From Herbidospora yilanensis (GTDB lineage: Bacteria; Actinomycetota; Actinomycetes; Streptosporangiales; Streptosporangiaceae), in the NCBI RefSeq assembly GCF_001570565.1, contig NZ_BBXE01000014.1:310001-374000 (forward strand): a stretch of DNA of 64,000 nucleotides, given 5' to 3'. Made by a program: the position numbers and the translations under genes. Position 1 is the stretch's first letter, and each line of letters opens with the position of its first letter. Positions 8,128 through 17,493 of the stretch are shown here, piece after piece. A model generated the notes under the pieces. It searched no databases, had not been told where the DNA came from, and was given only the letters and a program-made list of their open reading frames with translations.

Positions 8128-9333
8128 CTACCGGGAGACAGACCACGCTCGGGCGCGGCAGATCTCCTCCGACAGATCGAGCAGGCTCCCTGATGGCCCC
8201 CCTTGAGGACTTGCCGAGAAGACGAGCCTGACGGCCGTCTTCAACATCACCTCACTGCGAGCCGACACCACTTCGCGGGTGAACTCGGTGACGGTCGCGG
8301 CGATCGGTTCGGCATCCGACCACGCCTTGGCCATCGCCAGCGCCAGGAAGAGATGAATCAGGTCGTTGTACGCCGCGCGGCCCCATTCCTCGCCGTGCGC
8401 TGTGATGCTCGTGCCATTCGCCGGGGCGTAGGGGTCGCGGCGTATCCGGCCGTGCGCGGCGTCGTTGAGGTGGGGCATCGCCGCCGAGTATTCGCCCAAC
8501 TCCAGATAGAGCAGGCCTCTTTGCACGGCCATTTCTGAGGAGTCCAGCCACCACGTCCAGTGAGGATCACGCGGATGCACCGAGTCGAGCAACGCGCTCT
8601 CGGCCTGGGCGAGAGTTTCGAGTGATCGGCGTCGGTCTCCCGATTGGGCCAGCGCGCGTGCTGCGCGGATCTTGAAGAGAGCTCCCAGTCGGGGGGCGAC
8701 AACTCCGGGATCCATGACGCTCTCGGCGATGCGCAAGGCTTCGCGAGAGTGTCGCTGATGCAGGTCGACCAGGGCCAGATGGGAGAGCGAGAAGAGTTCC
8801 ATCGCCCGGTCACCCGCGAGCCTGGACATGAACATCGCCTCGTGGGTGACGGCGCGTGACTCGTCCAGCCGGTCTCCGTCGTACAGGCACCATGCGGCGA
8901 TCTCGCCGGTCTCGCCTGCGGCGGCCTGGAGGTCGGTCTCGTTGGCGTTGTGTGCCCCGGTCGCGATCGTGCGCCTGGCGGAACGGAACGCCTGAAGCGC
9001 GACGTCCGCGATTCCGGTTCCTCCGTACCGTGAGTCGAGGGCGATCAGGTGGAGGTTCGTGTCTCGGATCTCTGAGACGTAGTCGGCCGTTCGCGGCGGC
9101 TCTGCGGGCACTTGGTAATGCGGTGCAGCGGAGAGCGATCGGGAGAAGAGTGAGAGTAACTCGCCGTTGGCGGAAAGCGCCTTGTCGAGAGCTGCGGCTA
9201 CTTGAGCGCTGGGAGCGCGCCGGCCGGTCTCCAAATCAGAAATGTGGCTCTTGGACACGGTGGCGCGGCGGGCGAGTTCGCGAGTTGTGAAATCACCACG
9301 CAGACGGCGTAATGCTGCGCCGAATGTCTCCAA
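8128..9333 (-). CDS. XRE-family regulator with C-terminal TPR-like helices
   Basis: Residues 1-60 form an HTH_3 domain (FGAALRRLRGDFTTRELARR followed by VSKSHISDLETGRRAPSAQ). The rest is a long alpha-helical repeat region with Ala/Leu-rich helix pairs typical of actinobacterial XRE-TPR regulators, which may sense a peptide or protein partner. TTG at 9333 is chosen because GAGGAG sits six bases upstream; ATG 9387 is in frame but lies inside the inverted-repeat operator and has no ribosome-binding site. Divergent from two small genes, it is the obvious master regulator of the element. Confidence 0.85.
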   Translation of the reverse strand: METFGAALRRLRGDFTTRELARRATVSKSHISDLETGRRAPSAQVAAALDKALSANGELLSLFSRSLSAAPHYQVPAEPPRTADYVSEIRDTNLHLIALDSRYGGTGIADVALQAFRSARRTIATGAHNANETDLQAAAGETGEIAAWCLYDGDRLDESRAVTHEAMFMSRLAGDRAMELFSLSHLALVDLHQRHSREALRIAESVMDPGVVAPRLGALFKIRAARALAQSGDRRRSLETLAQAESALLDSVHPRDPHWTWWLDSSEMAVQRGLLYLELGEYSAAMPHLNDAAHGRIRRDPYAPANGTSITAHGEEWGRAAYNDLIHLFLALAMAKAWSDAEPIAATVTEFTREVVSARSEVMLKTAVRLVFSASPQGGPSGSLLDLSEEICRARAWSVSR

Positions 9334-9364
9334 GATCGGCTCCTCGATCAGTGGTGGATTTGTT

Positions 9365-9394
9365 TGTCCGCAGTGTGCGGACGCCATGCGGACA
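9365..9394. promoter_or_regulatory. Three-half-site operator in the XRE-TPR promoter
   Basis: The sequence holds TGTCCGCA (9365-9372), then TGCGGACG (9376-9383) and TGCGGACA (9387-9394). The outer copies form a perfect 8-bp inverted repeat and the middle copy is a direct repeat of the third, each separated by 3 bp. It sits ~30 bp upstream of the TTG start of the regulator in the divergent promoter region, so autoregulation and control of the divergent genes is likely. Confidence 0.7.
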
Positions 9395-9556
9395 AGAACC
9401 CGTGGTCATCCAACTACGAGTCTAGACATGCTTGCCGCAGATCCCGAGGAAGTGGCAGACGATCATTGCCGCCGCAATTGCCGGAAAAGTCGGACCCGCC
9501 CAAGTGCGAGCACACAAGGGCGGATCCTTGATCGCACATCTGGAGGTGCGCGACCC

Positions 9557-9859
9557 GTGCAACATGCTAGAGGCGTACGGTACCGGGACATAAACGGTCC
9601 ACCGGGAGTAGCGACAGATCTCGGGGAACCCGACTGGGATGCGGCGATGAGGGCGACGGCTGCGGGTCTCGACCTCGTCGAACCGGCCTGGGTGGTCTTC
9701 TATGGCGTCGCCAGTCGCCGGTTCTGGGCGTTCGCGGCCTGGCCCGCCGCATGCCCTGTGATCGTCGACTCGGTCAACGTCGATGATCTCCGTAACCGGA
9801 TGCGCGCGGCCGAAATGGCTGGAGGCAACCTCACGGGCGGCTCGGTGGTGGGTCGGTGA
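9557..9859 (+). CDS. Small hypothetical protein divergent from the XRE-TPR regulator
   Basis: A 100-aa protein starting at GTG 9557, ten bases after GGAGG. It has an aromatic-rich centre (LVEPAWVVFYGVASRRFWAF, then AWPAACP) and no domain I can name. It overlaps the next gene by 4 bp (GTGA), so the two form a translationally coupled pair. Small two-gene units divergent from XRE-TPR regulators recur in actinomycetes; their job is unknown to me. Confidence 0.65.
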   Translation: MQHARGVRYRDINGPPGVATDLGEPDWDAAMRATAAGLDLVEPAWVVFYGVASRRFWAFAAWPAACPVIVDSVNVDDLRNRMRAAEMAGGNLTGGSVVGR

Positions 9860-10197
9860 ACGCCCACGCTGCTGGAGAGCGCCTCGTTGCTGAGCTGGCC
9901 AGACGTAACGTGCCCAGTTACCTCGTCGAACTCAACGGCGGCTTGGTGGCGGTGTGCATCTGGCATGGCCTGATCGCGCGTTCCGATGGGGCGATGATCT
10001 GGTGGCAGGCTCCTCGCCTCAGCCGTCGAGGTCACCTGCTTGCCACTTATGCGCACAGTGTCACTGGGGCCGCTCATCGTCTCAGCGACCAGTACGTCAA
10101 GGCACGTGAGAGCCACACCGTTCCGCCGATCTATGGGGACTCCCGTGCGTTCTGGGGGCCGCTGAACACGGCTACCGATCAGGCCAACACCGGATGA
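9856..10197 (+). CDS. Small hypothetical protein, partner of the preceding gene
   Basis: A 113-aa protein with a compact alpha/beta look: VAELARRNVPSYLVELNGG, GLIARSDGAMIWWQAP, then a helical C-terminal part LATYAHSVTGAAHRLSDQYV. GTG start overlaps the stop of the upstream gene. No catalytic motif or signal peptide is visible. Its conserved-looking composition and codon use support a real gene; function unrecognised. Confidence 0.65.
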   Translation: MNAHAAGERLVAELARRNVPSYLVELNGGLVAVCIWHGLIARSDGAMIWWQAPRLSRRGHLLATYAHSVTGAAHRLSDQYVKARESHTVPPIYGDSRAFWGPLNTATDQANTG

Positions 10198-10622
10198 TCG
10201 TCGGCGATCGTCTCGGTTATCCCGATGGCAAGTGGACCCGTACCGCAGGGAGCGCAAGCGACTGAGGAACGGAAGCCGCGCGGCAGCCAATCTCCAATGA
10301 CTCCTCCGGATCGGCACGGCTCCTCGTGGTGCGGACGGGGAGCGCCGGGTGATAGCCCCCGCTTGCTCGGTCCGATTCGGAGGTTCAGAGGGTGGGTCGC
10401 ATTGAGCACTGGTCCGGTAAGTGTTGTCCGGCCCACCCTCGACTCAGAGCGGCAGTGCTCCGGGGTGCGGCGGGTGCGCGCGGTGTGGCGGCCGGCCGGT
10501 GCGGCGAAGCGGCCCAGAGCTGCCGCCGCCGGGACCGGCCCCCAGGCCGCAGCCCGGCGAGTGGCAGAGCGGAGGGCCGCCTTACGGCGGCGCGGAGCAC
10601 TGCCGCTACCCGGGCTGAATCG
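10198..10622. other. Non-coding, GC-rich segment of the element
   Basis: No frame here has a convincing start, ribosome-binding site and protein-like composition. The segment 10440-10620 is a very GC-rich low-complexity tract with short local hairpins such as GCCGCC-TTAC-GGCGGC. It separates the small-gene pair from the convergent AKR cargo gene, so it may act as a termination region. Confidence 0.4.
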
Positions 10623-11702
<1,080 letters not shown>

Positions 11703-11775
11703 TCATCACTCAGTTGGGTGCCCGGCCGAGGGGTAGTTTGGATCCTATTCGTTCATCTCTATTCTCGCATTGCCA

Positions 11776-13155
11776 CTAAAAGCCCATCTTGCTCTCGATG
11801 TATTTCTGAAGCAGGCTCAAGGAAGCGTCGCCGATCTTATCGCCGAACTTGAAGAGAAAACCCTTTAGCTTCTGTGCTGCGGTCAAGCGATCTTCTTCTT
11901 CTGCGTCTGAATCTTCGATCTCATGAACGGCGGATTCTAGAAGCATGGAATCTGCTTCTGCGTGTTTGGCAACCAACTCCAAGAGCTTGACGGCATCGGG
12001 CGAGAGATTCGCATTGCCGCTGACCTCTTGGGCGACGATGCCTTGTACGGAATTGAAGAATTGCTGATTAACTACAATGCTGGGCCCTGTAGCAGGCTGA
12101 GTGGTCTTGGAAAGCTCGAGTGCTAGAGGGGCGGTGAATCGAGATGGCAGCGGAATTAATTGATCGACAATATTCGAGTCTGGGGCGCCTGAACCGCACT
12201 CTTCAAGTTCAGACTCCAGCCGATGTCGTATGGCAAGGACTCTCGTTTCTCGTTCATGGCGTAGGTCTCTGTTAAGTCGCCTAGCTTCTCGAGCGTAGCG
12301 CGCTATGATTCCTGCGACTGTTGCGCGTTGTACATTATTCTCTTCGAGAAGCTGCTCAGCCTTTTCTGGGTTCTCTATACACATCTCAAGAAAGTCCGAG
12401 AAATTTCGAAGTTCTTCGGCTAGGCCTTCTCCTCGAAGAGAGTCGTCTCCATAGAACTCGTGAACTTCTCCGTTGCTGGTCGTATATCCGCCAAGGCGAA
12501 CTCGCTGTCCCTTTATTTGGGCAAGCCAGTTGCGGAAGAGTTCGAGTAGCTTGCTCGCTTCTCCTGCCCATAGTCTTCCTGACGGAATATAGATACGGAA
12601 CAGCAGTCGTTTATCGTGTTGTTCAACAAACTTGGCTACTAGAACGGAAAGCTCAGCATTTGTTTTGTATGGAACTATGGTGAGGTCATACTCGCGGAGC
12701 AGGGACCGAACCTTTTCTCTCACATCGGCCGATACGGCGCGGAGGACTTGTTCATCCTGCCAGAGTATTATTCTCTCCTCCTCCCCAAAGATGTTTGTTA
12801 TATTGTGTGGAACTCCCAATCTTGTCGTGATGTTAGACTCGTCCGAGAATACCCCGTCATGAATGTAGATGGCATGGCTTATGGTTTGCAGAGATCTTAG
12901 TATTTTCAGTGCAGGGATGGAGTAGTTCTCGCGCACGAGTAGTTCGCATGTGGATGCCGTGAGCTTTACGAGCGCGCCAAGGAGTCCGGGCTTTGTGAGC
13001 TGCTCATCAATTGTTAGCCAGTTTTCTGGGCTTGACTCGAGCATCTTCTTTACGTACTTAACTCCGGTACTTTTTAGCTTCCCGGTCGCAGATTCTCGGT
13101 CAACATTTCCAATAAATATGAAAAATGGATCGACGTCGGAATGTTCAGTAGTCAT
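11776..13155 (-). CDS. AT-rich 459-aa orphan protein of unknown function
   Basis: Well-formed gene (AAGGAG seven bases before ATG 13155) with markedly lower GC and A/T-ending codons compared with all neighbours, so recently acquired. There is no signal peptide or membrane segment. An alpha/beta N-terminal half contains RLLFRIYIPSGRLWAGEASK and an Arg-rich helix region (RYAREARRLNRDLRHERETR) likely to form a coiled coil. The C-terminal part is acidic and helical (VHEIEDSDAEEEDRLTAAQK) and ends LSLLQKYIESKMGF. I do not recognise the family. Its place as a cargo gene at the element's end is where defence or fitness genes often sit, which is only suggestive. Confidence 0.85.
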   Translation of the reverse strand: MTTEHSDVDPFFIFIGNVDRESATGKLKSTGVKYVKKMLESSPENWLTIDEQLTKPGLLGALVKLTASTCELLVRENYSIPALKILRSLQTISHAIYIHDGVFSDESNITTRLGVPHNITNIFGEEERIILWQDEQVLRAVSADVREKVRSLLREYDLTIVPYKTNAELSVLVAKFVEQHDKRLLFRIYIPSGRLWAGEASKLLELFRNWLAQIKGQRVRLGGYTTSNGEVHEFYGDDSLRGEGLAEELRNFSDFLEMCIENPEKAEQLLEENNVQRATVAGIIARYAREARRLNRDLRHERETRVLAIRHRLESELEECGSGAPDSNIVDQLIPLPSRFTAPLALELSKTTQPATGPSIVVNQQFFNSVQGIVAQEVSGNANLSPDAVKLLELVAKHAEADSMLLESAVHEIEDSDAEEEDRLTAAQKLKGFLFKFGDKIGDASLSLLQKYIESKMGF

Positions 13156-13240
13156 TCAAGTGCTCCTTTATTTGAGTGAATTACGGTACCGGGAAGTGGT
13201 GAATGGGAGTTCGTTCTCATCACTCGACGGGTCGGCCTGG

Positions 13241-13375
13241 ATGGGAATTATAAGGGATAAGGGTCGGCCGTGCTCTAGATGTGGACATATCGCACACTTT
13301 CGCGAATATAAAGATGCATATGAGTGCTTTAGTCTTCAGATTGACTTTGGTCCCGTTTGTCAAGGTGCTGTTTAG
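13241..13375 (+). CDS. Possible 44-aa four-cysteine micro-protein
   Basis: Short frame starting ATG 13241 with a CxxC pair and two further Cys (PCSRCGHIAHFREYKDAYEC, then GPVCQ), a zinc-ribbon-like spacing. No good ribosome-binding site is seen. Codon use resembles the adjacent AT-rich orphan, from which it is divergently oriented. It may instead be the tail of a degraded gene. Confidence 0.3.
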   Translation: MGIIRDKGRPCSRCGHIAHFREYKDAYECFSLQIDFGPVCQGAV

Positions 13376-13670
13376 TATGGCTCGCTGATAGTCCGGTCCA
13401 GGACCGGCTATAACTGCGTAGCCCCCACGGGTCGAAGCTCCAGGAGCCTGTCTTTGACCGCCCTGCGGCACGCCGTAGGCGGGCCGCCTTGACCTTGTAG
13501 AGAAACTCGTCGCCGATCGGGCTTGCCCGAAGATCTTTAGGCTTGCGAACCTGGCCTCAGGCGGTGTGGCTGGGAGCATTGCAGCAGCTCAACCGGCCTT
13601 CGTCGTCTCGTCGAGGCGATCAGGGCGATGCTAAGGTGACGTTCATCTTCCCGCGCGAGATGAAATACTT
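13376..13670. other. Right-end non-coding region of the element
   Basis: No gene. It contains the perfect palindrome CCGGTCC-A-GGACCGG at 13393-13407 and a GC-rich stretch toward attR. The final bases read into the 5' half of the AKR and supply 17 foreign codons before a stop at 13620. By analogy with other integrases, recombinase-binding sequence should lie within about 50 bp of attR. Confidence 0.45.
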
Positions 13671-13678
13671 GTTGTAGT
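13671..13678. other. attR core GTTGTAGT of the integrated element
   Basis: Right copy of the 8-bp core. To its right is AKR coding sequence for SMQNHYN read on the minus strand; to its left is element DNA. Together with 4239-4246 it defines the insertion. Confidence 0.85.
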
Positions 13679-14237
13679 GGTTCTGCATCGAGACGAACTT
13701 CGTCCAGCCGTTGACCTCGGCGACGTGCTGGGCCTTGGCGAACTGCCAGGCCCGCATGCTGGAGGCGCCGATGTACCGCGCTTTGCCTGACTTCACCACG
13801 TCGTGCAGCGCTTCCATCGTCTCTTCGATGGGGGTTTCGTCGTCCCAGCGGTGGATCTGGTAGAGGTCGACGAAGTCGGTGCCCAATCGGGTGAGGGAGT
13901 CGTCGACGGCGGCCATGATGTGCTTGCGGGACAGGCCCTTGTCGTTGTGGCCCTGGTGGACGGGGAAGAAGACCTTCGTCGCCAGGACGTAGTCGTCTCG
14001 GCGGTCGAAGAACTTCCTGAGCAGGTTGCCGGTGACGACTTCGGAGGCGCCGGCCGAGTAGACGTCGGCGGTGTCGAAGAAGGTGATGCCTGCTTCGACG
14101 GCCTGGCGGACGAGGGGTTCTGACTGGGGTTCAGGGAGGATCCAGCTCGCGGCCTCACTGGGTTGGCCGTAGCTCATCATGCCGAGGCAGATCCGGCTGA
14201 CCTTGAGTCCTGTTCGTCCCAAACGTACGTATTCCAT
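13671..14237 (-). pseudogene. 5' half of the aldo/keto reductase split by the integrated element
   Basis: The first 189 codons of a plant-type potassium-channel-beta-like AKR. It opens MEYVRLGRTGLKVSRICLGM, with catalytic Asp/Tyr in FFDTADVYSAGASE, Lys in VLATKVFF and His in LYQIHRWDDE, ending KFVSMQNHYN at the core. Beyond the core the frame reads 17 unrelated residues (KYFISRGKMNVTLASP) and stops. All catalytic residues are retained but the cofactor-binding C-terminus is displaced 9.4 kb downstream, so the truncated product should be inactive. Confidence 0.92.
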
Positions 14238-15472
14238 AAGTTCGACCCTAGATCGTGGTCAGCGCCGCGATGCAGGGGCCCATGGCCTCATCTCCGGGTT
14301 GCCCGGAGATCGCCAGATCTTGGTCGACGAACGCCGCGGCGACCGCGGGCGAGGTCCCTGGACCTGTGCATGCCGCAAGGACAGACATTCATCCGCCGGA
14401 CGGTGCAACTCGACGGCAGGCCGCTGGAAATACCGACCATCGAGAAGACGGCAACGACTTCTACGCCCGCCACGCCCATCCTCCTCGCATTCAGGGATCG
14501 GGCGTGCGGTGTGGCTCAGGGCTGGCCGAAGGATTTCGCTTGGACGGGCCCATCAGCTGCGCCGAGATGATCACTGCGTCGCCTTGCGCCACGTCTCCGC
14601 GACCTCCGAAGGGTTCTGCTGATAGAGGTCGCAAAAAGACTTTATTGTCACGCGGGAGATCCCGCTGCACAGCGATCCGGAGACCTTCCATAATCAATGC
14701 AAGGCCCTTCGGATTTACTTGGAAATCGGCCATTGAAAACGCGGCTGGTGCGGCATGGGCAAGCGTGCGCCTGAACACAGCCTGCCGGTGACCCGGGCTC
14801 GTGCTCGACGTGCGGCGCAGGTCTGACTCCCCCTGCGACAAGCGGCGTAACCATTCGTCGCGGTACCCCGCGACCGTCCACGGTCCACGCCGGTGTCGAG
14901 ACGAACCGTCGATTCGACATTCTCGAATGCCCGGGGAAAGTCCATGAATCGAAACCCTTGACAAGGTGTCTCATATTTATCGAGGCTGTGGTCAGGTAGA
15001 AAATCGAAGAGGATTCGAGTTATTCGAATGGTGACGACAGGAATGCCGGCGACGAGGAGGTCGTCGAATACGATTAGGGTGTTCGAGCTGCTGGAAACGG
15101 TGGCGTCCGCCGGCACGGCGGGTGCGGGCCCGTACGATCCGGCAGCCGTCTCCCATGTCGCCGTCAGCGCGGCCCACCGCTCCGCCGCATCCCTGCTCGA
15201 GTCCGGCGTCCTGGAGAAGGACACGATCGACCATCCCGACCGAGCTACAAGTACTGGACCTCCACCACGCCCGGGTGACGCGTACGTCTCGCCCGAACTC
15301 CCGGCACCTGCTCACCGATGGTGGCGGGAAGGAGTTACCGCGCGCGAGCGCGACCGACGAGTGAACCGAACCAGCGCACATCGGCGCCCGTGACGAGGGC
15401 CGCACCGCACGCGCGGTCCCGAGGCCCGGAGCGGCATGAACGGACGCCTTGTTCAACGGAAAAGGAAGCGCA
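14238..15472. other. 1.2-kb gene-poor region with possible gene relics
   Basis: No frame convinces on start, codon bias and composition. On the minus strand, two short protein-like frames (MADFQVNPKGLALIMEGLR from 14733, and CDLYQQNPSEVAETWRKATQ ending at 14571) would fuse into one 53-codon frame if one base were lost in the A5 run at 14633-14637. On the plus strand a 15028-15393 frame has uncertain meaning. The region probably holds decayed genes and the promoter of the secreted protein that follows. Confidence 0.45.
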
Positions 15473-17365
15473 TTGAAAGCAACAACTCGCAATCGTGGAC
15501 GTCGCTCCGCCGTGGCGGCCCTGAGCGTGGTCACCCTGGGGGCGTCTCTGCTCCTCAACGCGACGCCGACCGCCGCGACGTCGGCCGCCGCGGAGGGGCC
15601 CATCGCCTCGATCGTCTTAGGCGAGGTCAACGAGGAGAGCGGTCTCCGCCAGATCGAGCAGGGCGACGGCACGACCGCGCCCGTGACGGTCGGCGGGCGG
15701 AGCGCACGCAGGACCGTGCAGACGTCGGCGCCGGCGCAGCACATGTATTTCCAGGTCGACGACGCGGTCGCCTTCGACGGCGCGTACGTCGCGTGCCTGC
15801 AGGTCGAGTACTTCGACGAGGGCGGGGCCACGTTCCGCGTCCAGTACGACTCGACCGGCAGCGCTTACGGCTCGACGGGTTCGGTGAACCGCACCGGGTC
15901 GAACACGTGGAAGACGGCGGGCTTCGAGCTGATGGACGCCCGGTTCGCCAACCGCGAGAACGGCGGCGCCGACTTCCGCGTCGAGGCGGGCACGACCGGG
16001 GTGACCTTGCACAACGTGAAGTTGACGATCATCCAGGACGACGACGGCGTGACCCCGCCGTGCGCGGCCGCCGATCCCGAGCCGGAACCCACGCCCACGC
16101 GCTGGAAGCTCAAGTATGACGAGCGGTTCGAGAAGAAGATCCGCACTGAGGCCAGCCCCTGGGTGCTCGACGACTACAGCGAGCCGGTCGACGACTTCAA
16201 CGACGACAACGGCGACCTCTACCGCCTTCAGCTCGGTCCCGAGTTCGACGCGTCGATGGCGACCATGCGGACCTACCGGCAGGAGACCGAGTTCGGCAAG
16301 GACGGCTGGCTCACGGCGTCCCTCTCCGCGCGTGAGAGCGGCGGCCGGGTCGACGACAGCTACACCGACACTGCCGAGCGTCCGTCGATCAAGACGGAGA
16401 AGCTGGAGACCGCAGGCGCCGTCGCCAAGATCACCGTGCCTCACTACACAGGTGGCGCGATCATCCGCAACACCGAGCCGCTGCCGAAGTACTACCGGAT
16501 CGAGTACGACCTCAAGACGCTCGACTTCGGCGGTTTGCGTAACGGCTCGCTGTTCTACGACGGCAAGTACAACGGGTACACCCTCGGGGAGTGCAAGACG
16601 TTCTACCCCTGGGTCGGCGACCCGAACGACATCGACCCGGCCGACCCCTGCGCCACCCGCTCCGTGCGGGAGGACAGCAACGAGGCGTACAACGCCTTCC
16701 ACTTCATGTCGATCCTGGACTTCCCGGCGATGCCCCGGAACCTGGCGATGTACCACTGGCACCGCAAGGTGCTCATGGACCAGTTCAGCCCGGCCCCGTC
16801 CCGGAACACGAACGGCTACGACGTCTGCAACTCGCTGACCGGTGAGAAGTACCCCTGGGACCAGAGCAACCGCACCACGGTGAACATGCTCTACTTCACG
16901 GGTTCGCTCGGTCAGTCGCAGACGTTCGTGACGAGCTGCGACCGTCGGCCGGTTTCCGGCGTGCAGAAGTCGGCCGTGGAACTGCAGCCCGAGCTGATGC
17001 CCCACAAGGACTACACGTTCGCCATCGAGCGCACCGAGGCGGGTTACACGCTCGAGGTGAGCGGCGTCTTCAAGAACGTCGGCAAGCAGACCTACCGGTT
17101 CACCCGGGGCTTCATCGACGACGACGCCGGCGTGGTCGGGGCGAACGTCCCGATCTTCCACTACAACGTGGACGCCGAGGAGTACGACGGCCAGTTCAAC
17201 ACGTCGCACACCGCGCGGGGCGCGTTCGGCTCCAAGACGTGGGACGACCAGTGGCCGGCCGGCTCGGCCTACCCCGACTACTTCGTCATCGGTGAGCCGT
17301 ACACGAACGTCGGTGAGGGCCAGGCCCGCATCGACAACATCCGGCTGTACGTGCCGAAGAAGTAG
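15473..17365 (+). CDS. Large secreted modular protein, probably carbohydrate-active
   Basis: About 630 aa, exported. TTG 15473 is chosen because GGAAAAGGAAG lies just upstream and gives a classic signal peptide: basic MKATTRNRGRRS, hydrophobic core AVAALSVVTLGASLLLNA, then small residues. Residues ~45-195 form a beta-rich domain (AQHMYFQVDDAVAFDGAYVA ... GSNTWKTAGFELMDARFAN) resembling carbohydrate-associated modules. An Asp/Pro linker (DPEPEPTPTR) leads to a ~420-aa domain rich in Trp, Tyr and paired Cys that looks like a jelly-roll. I cannot assign a CAZy family. The strong terminator after it indicates a monocistronic unit. Confidence 0.75.
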   Translation: MKATTRNRGRRSAVAALSVVTLGASLLLNATPTAATSAAAEGPIASIVLGEVNEESGLRQIEQGDGTTAPVTVGGRSARRTVQTSAPAQHMYFQVDDAVAFDGAYVACLQVEYFDEGGATFRVQYDSTGSAYGSTGSVNRTGSNTWKTAGFELMDARFANRENGGADFRVEAGTTGVTLHNVKLTIIQDDDGVTPPCAAADPEPEPTPTRWKLKYDERFEKKIRTEASPWVLDDYSEPVDDFNDDNGDLYRLQLGPEFDASMATMRTYRQETEFGKDGWLTASLSARESGGRVDDSYTDTAERPSIKTEKLETAGAVAKITVPHYTGGAIIRNTEPLPKYYRIEYDLKTLDFGGLRNGSLFYDGKYNGYTLGECKTFYPWVGDPNDIDPADPCATRSVREDSNEAYNAFHFMSILDFPAMPRNLAMYHWHRKVLMDQFSPAPSRNTNGYDVCNSLTGEKYPWDQSNRTTVNMLYFTGSLGQSQTFVTSCDRRPVSGVQKSAVELQPELMPHKDYTFAIERTEAGYTLEVSGVFKNVGKQTYRFTRGFIDDDAGVVGANVPIFHYNVDAEEYDGQFNTSHTARGAFGSKTWDDQWPAGSAYPDYFVIGEPYTNVGEGQARIDNIRLYVPKK

Positions 17366-17383
17366 GCACGGGAGAACCGACGC

Positions 17384-17412
17384 GGCCGCGCCCCGCACCC
17401 GGGGGCGCGGCC
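17384..17412 (+). terminator. Hairpin terminator after the secreted modular protein
   Basis: Perfect 11-bp stem GGCCGCGCCCC / GGGGCGCGGCC with a 7-base loop, 19 bp after the stop codon at 17365. Confidence 0.75.
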
Positions 17413-17441
17413 CGCGCTCGGACTTCACGCGATCCTTTCAA

Positions 17442-17488
17442 GCGGCCATGACGTGCTCGCGCGACAGGCCCTTGTCGTTCTGGTCCTG
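17442..17488 (-). pseudogene. 47-bp aldo/keto reductase micro-remnant
   Basis: Read on the minus strand it encodes QNDKGLSREHVMAA. It matches 42 of 47 bases of the split AKR at 13909-13955 (NDKGLSRKHIMAA). No other AKR sequence surrounds it. It is a scar of a second AKR gene, wedged between a terminator and the stop of an SDR gene. Confidence 0.65.
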
Positions 17489-17493
17489 CCGGA

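Noticed and set aside
10421-10618. 65-codon Gly/Pro-rich frame with CGGCARCGG
   Set aside because: It lies in a very GC-rich low-complexity tract, lacks a ribosome-binding site and has no protein-like pattern.
15028-15393. 121-codon plus-strand frame resembling the start of a regulator (NTIRVFELLETVA)
   Set aside because: The rest is Ser/Thr/Pro/Arg-rich without an HTH, there is no ribosome-binding site, and codon bias is weak. Left as gene-poor DNA.
15617-17428. 603-codon open frame on the minus strand
   Set aside because: Antisense to the secreted modular protein with its signal peptide and terminator; Val/Arg/Leu-biased composition is that of a shadow.
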